Source: DAIOFH01 sp036745875
Lineage (GTDB): Bacteria > Planctomycetota > SZUA-567
Direction: 5' to 3'
Length of the DNA stretch: 37,910 nucleotides
NCBI GenBank assembly: GCA_036745875.1
Contig: DAIOFH010000027.1
Coordinates: 1 to 37,910, forward strand
In this document: positions 7,388-14,697 of the stretch, piece by piece
Layout of the letters: each line of letters starts with the position of its first letter
Numbering within the stretch: the first letter of the stretch is position 1
Program-made: the position numbers and the translations under genes
Notes under the pieces: model-generated
What the model saw: only the letters and a program-made list of their open reading frames with translations
Told to the model about the DNA's origin: nothing
Database searches by the model: none

Positions 7388-7650
7388 CTTGGGCTGTAAA
7401 ATAGTCGCCGCCCTGGAAAAATCCTTAATTTTTTTCCCGCTCACCCTACCTCTTTCCTATTTTCGTTACGGTTATCCTAAGAAGCGGTGTCAGCGCGCTT
7501 TTCACAGCATCCGCAGCCAAAAACCGGCATAAAATACCCTCATCGTCAATGGTGGAGAGAGCCAAGGCGAGCGGGAAAATCAAGGACGCCGATCAATAAT
7601 CGATCCATAATTACCCCAGGTCAAGAATAAAACCCTCCCCGCGCTCATTC

Positions 7651-7666
7651 TGGCACACCAGTTGTT
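7651..7666 (+). promoter_or_regulatory. Sigma-54 (-24/-12) promoter of the GRE operon
   Basis: TGGCACACCAGTTGTT matches the sigma-54 consensus TGGCACG-N4-TTGCW, with the invariant GG at 7652-7653 and GT instead of GC ten bases later. It faces the GRE gene, leaving a leader of about 235 bases. Confidence 0.65.
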
Positions 7667-7850
7667 TAAACAGCTAGCAAGTTGCATAACCTACTACGAA
7701 AAGCTGCCTTATCCAGTTGATTGCACAGACTCACTCGCACCCATCGCCAGCCGAACAGGCTTCACCGACCCCAGCGCGTTTTCGGAAATGATGGAACCCC
7801 TGTCTTTCAGAAAACGCCCTAACCAAAAAGCCCGCGAACAATGCGGTTGA
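7662..7850 (+). pseudogene. Possible relic of an AraC-type helix-turn-helix
   Basis: The open frame contains SLAPIASRTGFTDPSAFSEM, which fits the AraC-family second helix-turn-helix pattern (SL-x2-IA-x3-GF-x-D-x-S-x-FS). Flanking residues do not match, the frame begins inside the -12 box with TTG and lacks an RBS. It is either a degraded fragment within the GRE leader or a chance resemblance. Confidence 0.3.
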
Positions 7851-7913
7851 AATAGAGAAGACACAGGAGCCGTACTCTATCGTTACATGGGACCGGAATC
7901 AAGGAGTTTCGAC

Positions 7914-10289
7914 ATGGCAAAGTATATGGAACGCATCAACGCATTGCGCGAGCAGTACCTCAACACGCGGGTGGATATGGACGTCTACAACGCCAAATAC
8001 CTCACCGAAGGCTTCAAGGAAACGGAAGGCCAGCCCTGGATCATCCAGAAGGCCACCGGCTACCTCCACCAGTGCCAAAAGAAAAATATCTACATCCTCG
8101 ACAACGAACTCCTGGTCGGCGGCGCGGGATTCAAGCCCCGCTGCGGCATCCTCTGCGCCGACAGCTCCTGCTCCATCCTGGACCGGGAACTCGACACCAT
8201 AAGCACCCGTAAATTCGACCCCTTCTTCCTCAGCGAAGAAGGAAAGAAAATCTTCAAGGAAGAAGTCTCCGAATATTGGAAAAACAAGTGCGTCCTCGAC
8301 CGCTGGCGCGCCCTCGCACCCGAGGACATGGAAACGCTCCGCGACAACGGCATGATCTACATCGACCGCAAGGCTGTCCGCGGCTACGGCGAGACCACGC
8401 CCGGCTGGGACCGTCTTTTGACCCTCGGCATCTCCGGCATCCGCAAGGAAGCTGAAGAAGCGCTCGCCAAGCTCGACGACGCCCACGCCGGCGACCTCGA
8501 AAAGATGTTCTTCCTCAAGTCCGAACTCATCGTCTGCGACGGCATCGTCGCCCTCGCCAACCGCCACGCCGACCTGGCGGCCCAGATGGCAGCCAAGTGC
8601 GCCGACCCGGTCCGCAAGGAAGAGCTTGAAAAAATCGCCGCCGTCTGCCGCCGCGTCCCCGAATACCCTGCCAGGACCTTCCACGAAGCGGCCCAGAGCG
8701 TCCTCTTCTACGAATACGCAGTCTACATGGAACAGAACGCCTCATCCTACAACCTCGGCCGCATCGACCAGTATCTCTATCCTTATTACAGGGCGGACAT
8801 CGACAACCTGGTCATGACCAAGGACGAAGCGCAGGAAATCCTCGACTGCCTGTGGATCAAGGTCGCGGAACTCAGCCTGTTCCAGGACGAAGTCACCGCC
8901 CAGTTCGCCGCAGGCTACTGCATCACCGTCCAGGTCACGGCGGGCGGCATCGACCGTTTCGGCAACGACGCGGTGAACGAGCTGTCCTACCAGGTCATCC
9001 AGGCCACGATGGACGTCCAGCTGAAGGAACCCAACCTCTCCATCCGCTACAATATTTCGAAAAACCCCGATTCCTTCCTGCAGAAAGGCATCGAGTCCAT
9101 CCGCATGGGCCTGACCATGCCCGCCATCTACCACGATGACGCCGGCATCCGCATGCTGCTCAACAAGGGCGTACCGCTGTCGGAAGCCTGGGACTGGACA
9201 CCCTGCGGCTGCGTGGAAACGAACCTGAGCGGCCGGATGAAGCAGTACACCGACATGGCGGACGTCAACATGGGCGGCATCATCGAAATGGCCCTCAATG
9301 ACGGCGTCAGCCGCAAGACCGGCAAGCGCGTCTCCGTCTCCACCGGCGACCCGGCCAACTTCAAGACCTTCAACGATTTCTTTGACGCGGTCAAAGCCCA
9401 TATGCGCTATTTCGTCGACGTGGTGGTCTCCGGCAACCAGCTCCTCGACTACCTGAGCATGAACTACCGCCCCGTCCCCGCCCTCTCCCTCATGTTCCCA
9501 CACTGTATCGAAAGCGCGACCGACTACAGCATGGGCGGCGCGAAATACAACTGCGGCGGCGGCGTCATCACCGTCGGCCAGGCTGACATCATCAACTCCC
9601 TCGCCGCCGTCAAGCACCTGGTCTACGACGAACAGAAAGTCTCCATGGCCGAACTAACGAAGGCCCTCGCCGCTGATTTCGTTGGCTATGAGAACATCCA
9701 GAAGATGTGCCTCGAAGCCCCCAAATACGGCAATGACGACGAACGGGCCGACTGGATCGTCGGGGAGACGTTCACCTACATCATCGACCAGTTCGAAAAG
9801 TACGACACCAAGTTCGGCAAGATGACGATGGGTATGCTCCCCGTCTCCGGCAACACCCCGATCGGCGCCTGGGTGGGGGCCCTCCCCTCCGGCCGCAAGG
9901 CCTGGACGCCCCTCACGGACGGCATCGGCGCGACCGGCGGCACGGATACCAACGGCCCCACCGCCCTCCTCAAGTCGGTCAGCCATATCCCCCACGCGCG
10001 CTTCACCCAGGGCACGCAGCTGAACCTCAAGCTCGAACCCAGCATCATGGCCGGGGAACGCGGCATGGCCCACATGATGAGCCTCGTGAAGGGCATGTGC
10101 ACCCTGGACGTCTACCACGCCCAGTTCAACGTGATAAACCGCGAAACGCTCATCGCCGCGCAGGAGAGGCCGCAGGAATACAAGCATCTCCTGATCCGCG
10201 TGGCAGGCTATACCGCGTTCTATGTCGAACTCGGGAAGGAGGTGCAGGATGAAATCATCGGACGTACCGCAATCGGCGCTTGGAATTGA
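7914..10289 (+). CDS. Glycyl radical enzyme, dehydratase/lyase type, substrate unknown
   Basis: 791-residue pyruvate formate-lyase superfamily enzyme. The ATG at 7914 has AAGGAG 7 bases upstream and is preferred over the in-frame ATG at 7887. The radical glycine is Gly765 in RVAGYTAFYVELGKEVQDEI. The thiyl cysteine is Cys433 and the base Glu435 in WTPCGCVETN, the C-x-E signature of glycerol/diol dehydratases, CutC, sulfonate lyases and HypD rather than PFL itself (which has Cys-Cys). Asp447 sits at C+14, the spacing of the substrate-binding Asp of glycerol dehydratase. GYGETTPGW puts Glu160 where dehydratases have a catalytic His (GH-x-x-PG). By ungapped offset this is the position of Asp216 in choline lyase CutC. 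An activase and a BCCT carrier follow. The combination suggests C-N or C-O cleavage on a cationic or zwitterionic substrate. That is inference. Confidence 0.95.
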   Translation: MAKYMERINALREQYLNTRVDMDVYNAKYLTEGFKETEGQPWIIQKATGYLHQCQKKNIYILDNELLVGGAGFKPRCGILCADSSCSILDRELDTISTRKFDPFFLSEEGKKIFKEEVSEYWKNKCVLDRWRALAPEDMETLRDNGMIYIDRKAVRGYGETTPGWDRLLTLGISGIRKEAEEALAKLDDAHAGDLEKMFFLKSELIVCDGIVALANRHADLAAQMAAKCADPVRKEELEKIAAVCRRVPEYPARTFHEAAQSVLFYEYAVYMEQNASSYNLGRIDQYLYPYYRADIDNLVMTKDEAQEILDCLWIKVAELSLFQDEVTAQFAAGYCITVQVTAGGIDRFGNDAVNELSYQVIQATMDVQLKEPNLSIRYNISKNPDSFLQKGIESIRMGLTMPAIYHDDAGIRMLLNKGVPLSEAWDWTPCGCVETNLSGRMKQYTDMADVNMGGIIEMALNDGVSRKTGKRVSVSTGDPANFKTFNDFFDAVKAHMRYFVDVVVSGNQLLDYLSMNYRPVPALSLMFPHCIESATDYSMGGAKYNCGGGVITVGQADIINSLAAVKHLVYDEQKVSMAELTKALAADFVGYENIQKMCLEAPKYGNDDERADWIVGETFTYIIDQFEKYDTKFGKMTMGMLPVSGNTPIGAWVGALPSGRKAWTPLTDGIGATGGTDTNGPTALLKSVSHIPHARFTQGTQLNLKLEPSIMAGERGMAHMMSLVKGMCTLDVYHAQFNVINRETLIAAQERPQEYKHLLIRVAGYTAFYVELGKEVQDEIIGRTAIGAWN

Positions 10290-11079
10290 TGAGACTGTGC
10301 CGCCCATGAACGACAGCACGCAAAACGCCGGGATGGTACTGCGCATCGAGCGCAGTTCCATCCACGACGGCGACGGACTGCGGACGGTGGTTTTCCTCAA
10401 GGGGTGCCCCCTCAGTTGCTCCTGGTGCTCCACACCGGAAAGCCAGTCCGGGCTGGTCGAGCGTTACGAAAACAAAACCTACGGTGAAGTAATGACCGTG
10501 GACCAGCTCATGGCGGAAATCCGGAAGGACTCGATATTCTATTTCCACTCCGGCGGCGGCCTGACCATTTCCGGCGGAGAACCGCTGGTGCAGGCGGATT
10601 TCGCCGCGAAGCTGCTGAAGCAGACCCTCTCGGAAGGCATCAACACGGCGATGGAGACCAGTATGGCAGCGCCTTTCAGCCAAGTCGAAAAGGTCCTGCC
10701 GTATCTGGATACCCTTTATGCCGACCTCAAGCACATTGATCCGGAAGCGCACAAACGCTGCTGTGGAATGGATATTGACGGCATCCTCGACAATATCCGC
10801 CGGGCGGACGGGCGGCTTGGCGGCGCGAAGTTCATTATCCGCGTCCCGCTGATCCCCGGCCTGAACGACGACCCGGATACGCTCCACGGCATAGGACTGT
10901 TTTGCGCGGGACTGAAAAACCTGCATGGCGTGCAGCTGCTTCCTTACCACCGACTCGGCATGGATACCTACAGAAAGATGGGCCGCAATTATCCACTGGA
11001 ATCAACTCGTCCCCCCTCCGACCAGCACATGGAAAACTGCCGCGGGATGGTCCGCGGCCATGTGAAGAACGTTTACTAA
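10249..11079 (+). CDS. Glycyl radical enzyme activase, radical SAM, short form
   Basis: 277 residues. It overlaps the GRE gene by 41 bases and starts at an ATG with AAGGAGG 6-7 bases upstream, so the pair is translationally coupled. The radical SAM cluster is C53-x3-C57-x2-C60 (KGCPLSCSWC), followed by the SAM-binding GGLTISGGEPL. It installs the glycyl radical on the neighbouring enzyme using reductively cleaved SAM. Only about 25 residues separate the CxxxCxxC from the next helix (TVDQLMAEI). Therefore the ferredoxin-like insert with two extra [4Fe-4S] clusters, present in most non-PFL GRE activases (CutD, HpdA, glycerol dehydratase activase), is missing, as in PFL activase. Confidence 0.95.
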   Translation: MKSSDVPQSALGIDETVPPMNDSTQNAGMVLRIERSSIHDGDGLRTVVFLKGCPLSCSWCSTPESQSGLVERYENKTYGEVMTVDQLMAEIRKDSIFYFHSGGGLTISGGEPLVQADFAAKLLKQTLSEGINTAMETSMAAPFSQVEKVLPYLDTLYADLKHIDPEAHKRCCGMDIDGILDNIRRADGRLGGAKFIIRVPLIPGLNDDPDTLHGIGLFCAGLKNLHGVQLLPYHRLGMDTYRKMGRNYPLESTRPPSDQHMENCRGMVRGHVKNVY

Positions 11080-11177
11080 AGCATTTTAAGCGAATAAGCC
11101 TTGCTTGACAGCCAGTTACGGCGGCGCTTAAAAGGCTAGAGCAAAAACAATGCATCTTTGCCAAGACCTAAAGCATT
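11076..11177 (+). repeat. Stop-codon-linked interspersed repeat, copy 1 (uninterrupted)
   Basis: About 100 bases starting CTAAAGCATTTTAAG, whose TAA is the activase stop codon, and ending CCTAAAGCATTTTA, so the unit is bounded by direct repeats of CTAAAGCA. An internal inverted repeat pairs TTTTAAGCG with CGCTTAAAA, and GCCTT with AAGGC, giving a structured RNA. A second copy begins at the stop codon at 28533. Here the GCCAAGACC site is empty. In copy 2 it is occupied by a MITE-like element. Confidence 0.8.
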
Positions 11178-11312
11178 TTATGAAATTCTGTGATGATTGG
11201 AGTTAGGCGCTGGAAGGGGCGTTGTGACTTTTCGCCGGTGGTTTGGCGGAATGTCACGCCAGCGACTGGAGGCGACTGACTCCTTATTGTCACGAAAATT
11301 CCTAAAATACTC

Positions 11313-11343
11313 TGAACACTACACCCAAAAATCATGTACATAG
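11313..11343. mobile_element. Degenerate MITE-type terminus
   Basis: CACTACACCCAAAAATCATG followed by TACATAG resembles the right end of the element at 28625-28744 (CACCCCGGAAAAATAGTCGT then GTACAGTG), with small deletions. It is probably a decayed end. The match is partial. Confidence 0.3.
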
Positions 11344-11396
11344 ACGCCGTCGACCTCCTTTCCGGTTCGATGTCGGGGGCGTCGTTATTATTTTTT
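11343..11396 (+). terminator. Possible terminator between activase and transporter genes
   Basis: GACGCC (11343-11348) pairs with GGCGTC (11378-11383), an inner TCGACC/GGTTCGA stem extends the hairpin, and a T-rich run (GTTATTATTTTTT) follows. If active, it would attenuate read-through into the BCCT gene. The remaining spacer shows no clear promoter. Confidence 0.45.
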
Positions 11397-11435
11397 GACG
11401 AAGCGTAATGGTAAAAAAGCGAAGGAGATCCAGTT

Positions 11436-13076
11436 TTGAAGACGCAAGAGAAAGAGAAAAAGAAAATCTACAAACCGGTGATTTTCGTACTGGGCGCGCT
11501 GCTGCTGGTCGAAATCATCTTCGGTGCGTTTTTCACCGAACAGTTCGGCGCTCTAATGCAGAACATGATTTACATCGTCGGCGACAATTTCGGCTGGTGG
11601 ATCAACCTGCTGTCCGTGCTTGCCTGTGTCCTCGGCATCGTCTATGTGGTCTTCAGGTACGGCGACGTCAAAATCGGCGGCGTGGACGCGAAGCCCGATT
11701 TCAGCACCTGGCAGTGGTTCGCCATTTCCATCTGCGGCGGCATCGGCTGCGGCCTGCTGTTCTGGGCCATGGGCGAACCCATCTTCCACTACATGGCTCC
11801 GCCCGTCGCCATCAACGCCTCGCCGGAAAGCCGCGACGCCGCCATTTTCGCCGTCAGCCAGGCCATGTTCCACTGGTCTTTCGTGCAGTATTTCGAATAC
11901 GCGCTCCCCGCCTGCGCCTTCGCCCTCCTGACCTTCAACTTCCAAAAACCCCTGTCGTTCTCTTCGCTGATCGAAGTGACCTTCAAACGCAAGATTCCCT
12001 GGCTCACCACGCTCCTGCATATCGCCTGCGCCTGGGCCGTCGCCAGCGGCGTGTCGAACTCCATGGGAGCGGGCCTGATGCAGATCAGCGGCGGCATCAA
12101 TGCCGTCTTCGACATAACCCAGGGCCCCAGCCTTTACCTCGGCATCACCATTTTCGTGGCCACATTCTTCATTATTTCCTGCGTGACCGGCATCCACAAG
12201 GGCTTGAACTACGTCTCCACCGCCTGCATGTTCTGCTTCTTCGGCCTGATGATCTATGTCGTCTGCTTCGGCGACTTCCAGTTCATCACCAAGATCGGCT
12301 CGGAAGCCTTCGGCCAGATCCTGGACAACTTCTGGAGCAAGATCACCTATAACAACACCCTCGCCCCCACCGACCAGTGGCCCAACGAATGGCCCATCAC
12401 CTTCTGGAATTCCTTCTTCATCTACGCCCCCGTGATCGGCATGTTCCTCGCCCGTCTCGGCCGCGGCCGCACCGTGCGCCAGTTCCTCCTGGTCGAAATT
12501 CTCGTCCCCTCGCTGTTCTGCTGCCTCTTTATCGCCATCTTCGCCGGCATGATCATGAAAATGCAGACCTCCGGCGCGGTTGACGTCTGGGGACAGGTGC
12601 AGGAACTCGGCATGCAAACGGCGCTCTACCAGGTTCTTGGCGCGATGCCCGGCGGCAAGGTCATCCAGCTTCTCTTCCTGATAACCGTCATCCTGTCCTT
12701 CGTCACCCTCGCCGACCCCAACACCTCCGCCATGGCTTCGCTGTGCATCCACAACCAGGAGATCGATCATGAACCCGTCAAGGTGATCAAGATCGTCGTC
12801 GGCGTCATGGTGTCTGCTGTGGCCTTCCTCCTCGTGATCTCCGGAGGCATGAACGCTGTCAAAGGACTGTTGAATTTGGGCGGCCTATTGATGACAATAC
12901 CAGCGCTGTGGCTGTTCCTTATAATCTTCCGGCTCTGCGGTCGCCTGCTTAAAACCAAGAACTACCTGATGGCGCCGGAAAACCCGATCATCAAGCAGGC
13001 AGTTGGCGAAAAAGTGCTGGAAGCCGACTTCACCTCCGGCCGTCTCAGGAGGCGCGAGGAAGAATTGCCCCAATAA
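11436..13076 (+). CDS. BCCT-family transporter with altered aromatic box
   Basis: 546-residue inner-membrane carrier with about 12 helices, the normal size for betaine/choline/carnitine transporters. The start is TTG at 11436 with GAAGGAG 8-9 bases upstream. Family landmarks: GGIGCGLLFWAMGEPIFHY, FHWSFVQYFEYAL in TM4, SNSMGAGLMQISGGI, the signature helix WNSFFIYAPVIGMFLARLGR with GRTVRQF, and LADPNTSAMASL. Compared from memory with BetP, the TM4 triad W189/W194/Y197 is W/Y/Y and the TM8 W374/W377 are F/Y, so the substrate box is still aromatic but remodelled. Position between the GRE activase and an isomerase-like gene suggests it imports the GRE substrate or an exchange product. Confidence 0.95.
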   Translation: MKTQEKEKKKIYKPVIFVLGALLLVEIIFGAFFTEQFGALMQNMIYIVGDNFGWWINLLSVLACVLGIVYVVFRYGDVKIGGVDAKPDFSTWQWFAISICGGIGCGLLFWAMGEPIFHYMAPPVAINASPESRDAAIFAVSQAMFHWSFVQYFEYALPACAFALLTFNFQKPLSFSSLIEVTFKRKIPWLTTLLHIACAWAVASGVSNSMGAGLMQISGGINAVFDITQGPSLYLGITIFVATFFIISCVTGIHKGLNYVSTACMFCFFGLMIYVVCFGDFQFITKIGSEAFGQILDNFWSKITYNNTLAPTDQWPNEWPITFWNSFFIYAPVIGMFLARLGRGRTVRQFLLVEILVPSLFCCLFIAIFAGMIMKMQTSGAVDVWGQVQELGMQTALYQVLGAMPGGKVIQLLFLITVILSFVTLADPNTSAMASLCIHNQEIDHEPVKVIKIVVGVMVSAVAFLLVISGGMNAVKGLLNLGGLLMTIPALWLFLIIFRLCGRLLKTKNYLMAPENPIIKQAVGEKVLEADFTSGRLRRREEELPQ

Positions 13077-13130
13077 GCAAATCCATCTGATTGGACTTTT
13101 TATTAAAAATATGAACAAGGAGAATGAGAA

Positions 13131-14051
13131 ATGAAAAGAGACATGGGAAGAAGCATGCCCTTGGGAATGCACACCTACACCCTGCACCTGAGCGGATTCG
13201 GCGAAAGCTGGGGCTTCAACAACGACCACGCCTATGAAAAGACCAGGGACATCTTCTGGCTGATGGACCGCGCCGTCGAATGGGGTTTGGACGGGCTGCA
13301 TGTCACCAACGTCGACCTTGAACCGATGACGCCGGAAAATCTGGCCAAAATAAAGGCCGAAGCCAAGGCGCACGGCCTCTATCTGGAGCTTAACGCGTCG
13401 TTTAACGCGCCCTGCGACCCCCGCGTCAACGCCACGGTTGACGGCGCGCTCAAGACCGCGCAGGCCATCGGCGCCGACCTCGTAAAATTCAGCCTGGACA
13501 TCGAGCGGCCCCGGCCGCTGTACGGCTCCTGCATGCACCCTGACGTGGTAGTGCAACTTGCCGACCGCTACAAGCAGTTCAAGGCCAACATTCCCCTCAT
13601 GGAGGAACTGGGAATGACGATGTCCATCGAGAACCACTGCGACACCTACGCCGACGAAGTCATCTGGCTGGTGGAAAAGCTTGCCCATCCGGCGATCGGC
13701 GCCTGCATCGACACCATCAACTCGTTCTGCGTCTCGGAAGGCCTCCAGGAAGCGGTGGAAAAAATGCTCCCCTATGCCAACTGCTGCCACCTCTGCGACA
13801 ACGAGATCAGGATCGACCATAACGGCACCCATTCCGTCGGCGTGCCGGTGGGCACCGGCGACGTCGACTGCGCCCGCATCGTCCGGCAGTTCAGGGAACA
13901 GTCCCCGAAGATGCTGCGCATCACCCTCGAAAACGAGTGCGAAATCGGCGGCATGTCCATGGAAGAAGCCCGCCAGGCCGAAATCGACGCCTGTATCAAG
14001 ACGATCAAGTACCTCAGGGACGAACTGGGTCTTGGCGTAAGAGGCAGATAA
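13131..14051 (+). CDS. TIM-barrel sugar isomerase/epimerase-like protein
   Basis: 306 residues of the AP-endonuclease-2/xylose-isomerase-like TIM barrel. Probable metal ligands lie in MTMSIENHCDTYADE (Glu near 165), GACIDTINS (Asp), CCHLCDNE (His) and MLRITLENECEIGG (Glu), in the order expected for the fold. Such enzymes interconvert ketoses or epimerise sugar acids with Mn or Mg, and some act as dehydratases or hydrolases. AAGGAG lies 6 bases before the ATG, and the 54-base gap to the transporter gene implies one operon. Its presence in a GRE/BCCT operon is unusual. It may act on the hydroxylated or carbonyl product of the GRE. The reaction is unknown. Confidence 0.85.
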   Translation: MKRDMGRSMPLGMHTYTLHLSGFGESWGFNNDHAYEKTRDIFWLMDRAVEWGLDGLHVTNVDLEPMTPENLAKIKAEAKAHGLYLELNASFNAPCDPRVNATVDGALKTAQAIGADLVKFSLDIERPRPLYGSCMHPDVVVQLADRYKQFKANIPLMEELGMTMSIENHCDTYADEVIWLVEKLAHPAIGACIDTINSFCVSEGLQEAVEKMLPYANCCHLCDNEIRIDHNGTHSVGVPVGTGDVDCARIVRQFREQSPKMLRITLENECEIGGMSMEEARQAEIDACIKTIKYLRDELGLGVRGR

Positions 14052-14269
14052 ACTATGCTGCAATTGTCGGGAAATGGCTCTCTTGCCGGGAAGTGGATAC
14101 GGATCCAATTTTTTCCGGTTGATTTCCCCTCAAATAAGGATATATAACAACAGAGCGTCGCGGGTTGCCGCCAGGTGGCGGATAAGCTGATAAACCCGAT
14201 TGCAACCGTTATCGAACGGCACGTACTGATTGGCCGGAACTTGGTCAGGCTATGTCCTAGGAGAGCATC

Positions 14270-14530
14270 ATGAATGCATCGATAAGCAGTAGAAGAGTGT
14301 ATACGCCCGCTTTACAGGCTTCAAAACCAAACGGCGTGGTTGTTTCCATCGTGGCTTTCGCGGTTGGCATATGTTTACTGGTCGTCTCGGCCAAAACCGC
14401 CAGCCCCTTCGCGGCTATCCCCGGTTTTGTCGGCGTGGCTGCGCCGCTATTGTACTGGAACACGCTGTTTTGGGCATGGGCCTGGAAGGACAGGAAAATA
14501 GACGGCAAAAAATACCAGTCATGGTATTGA
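14270..14530 (+). CDS. Small two-helix membrane protein
   Basis: 86 residues. A short polar N-terminus is followed by two hydrophobic segments, about 22-42 (GVVVSIVAFAVGICLLVVSA) and 49-70 (AIPGFVGVAAPLLYWNTLFW), then a charged tail with KDRKIDGKKYQSWY. AGGAG is placed 6-7 bases before the ATG. A strong terminator follows 17 bases after the stop, so this is the last gene of the unit. It could be an accessory subunit of the BCCT carrier or an unrelated small membrane protein. I recognise no family. The 218-base gap before it holds only a GCCGCC/GGCGG hairpin near 14167. Confidence 0.65.
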   Translation: MNASISSRRVYTPALQASKPNGVVVSIVAFAVGICLLVVSAKTASPFAAIPGFVGVAAPLLYWNTLFWAWAWKDRKIDGKKYQSWY

Positions 14531-14547
14531 TTTTGCCCAAGTTACAT

Positions 14548-14581
14548 AAAAACCTCTCCCTTTTTCGGGGAGAGGTTTTTT
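14548..14581. terminator. Strong bidirectional terminator
   Basis: ACCTCTCCC and GGGAGAGGT arms (14552-14560, 14568-14576) surround a 7-base loop. Six T residues follow on the plus strand and four A residues precede the stem, so it also works for minus-strand transcripts from 14698. Confidence 0.9.
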
Positions 14582-14697
14582 CATGCAAGGACCTTCTTAA
14601 ACAGGGCAATAGGTTATCTATTGAATCGTTGTGATTCACAAACCTCCATGACACCGGCGGACGCCGGCCTCCGGATGGCCGACCTTTTAAAACGCCA

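Noticed and set aside
7899..9617. Two long minus-strand ORFs opposite the GRE
   Set aside because: Antisense frames of a conserved enzyme; composition dominated by Val, Gly, Asp and Ala, as expected from complementary codons.
11553..14108. Two minus-strand ORFs of about 400 codons opposite the BCCT and TIM-barrel genes
   Set aside because: Same antisense pattern; no hydrophobic or catalytic signature.
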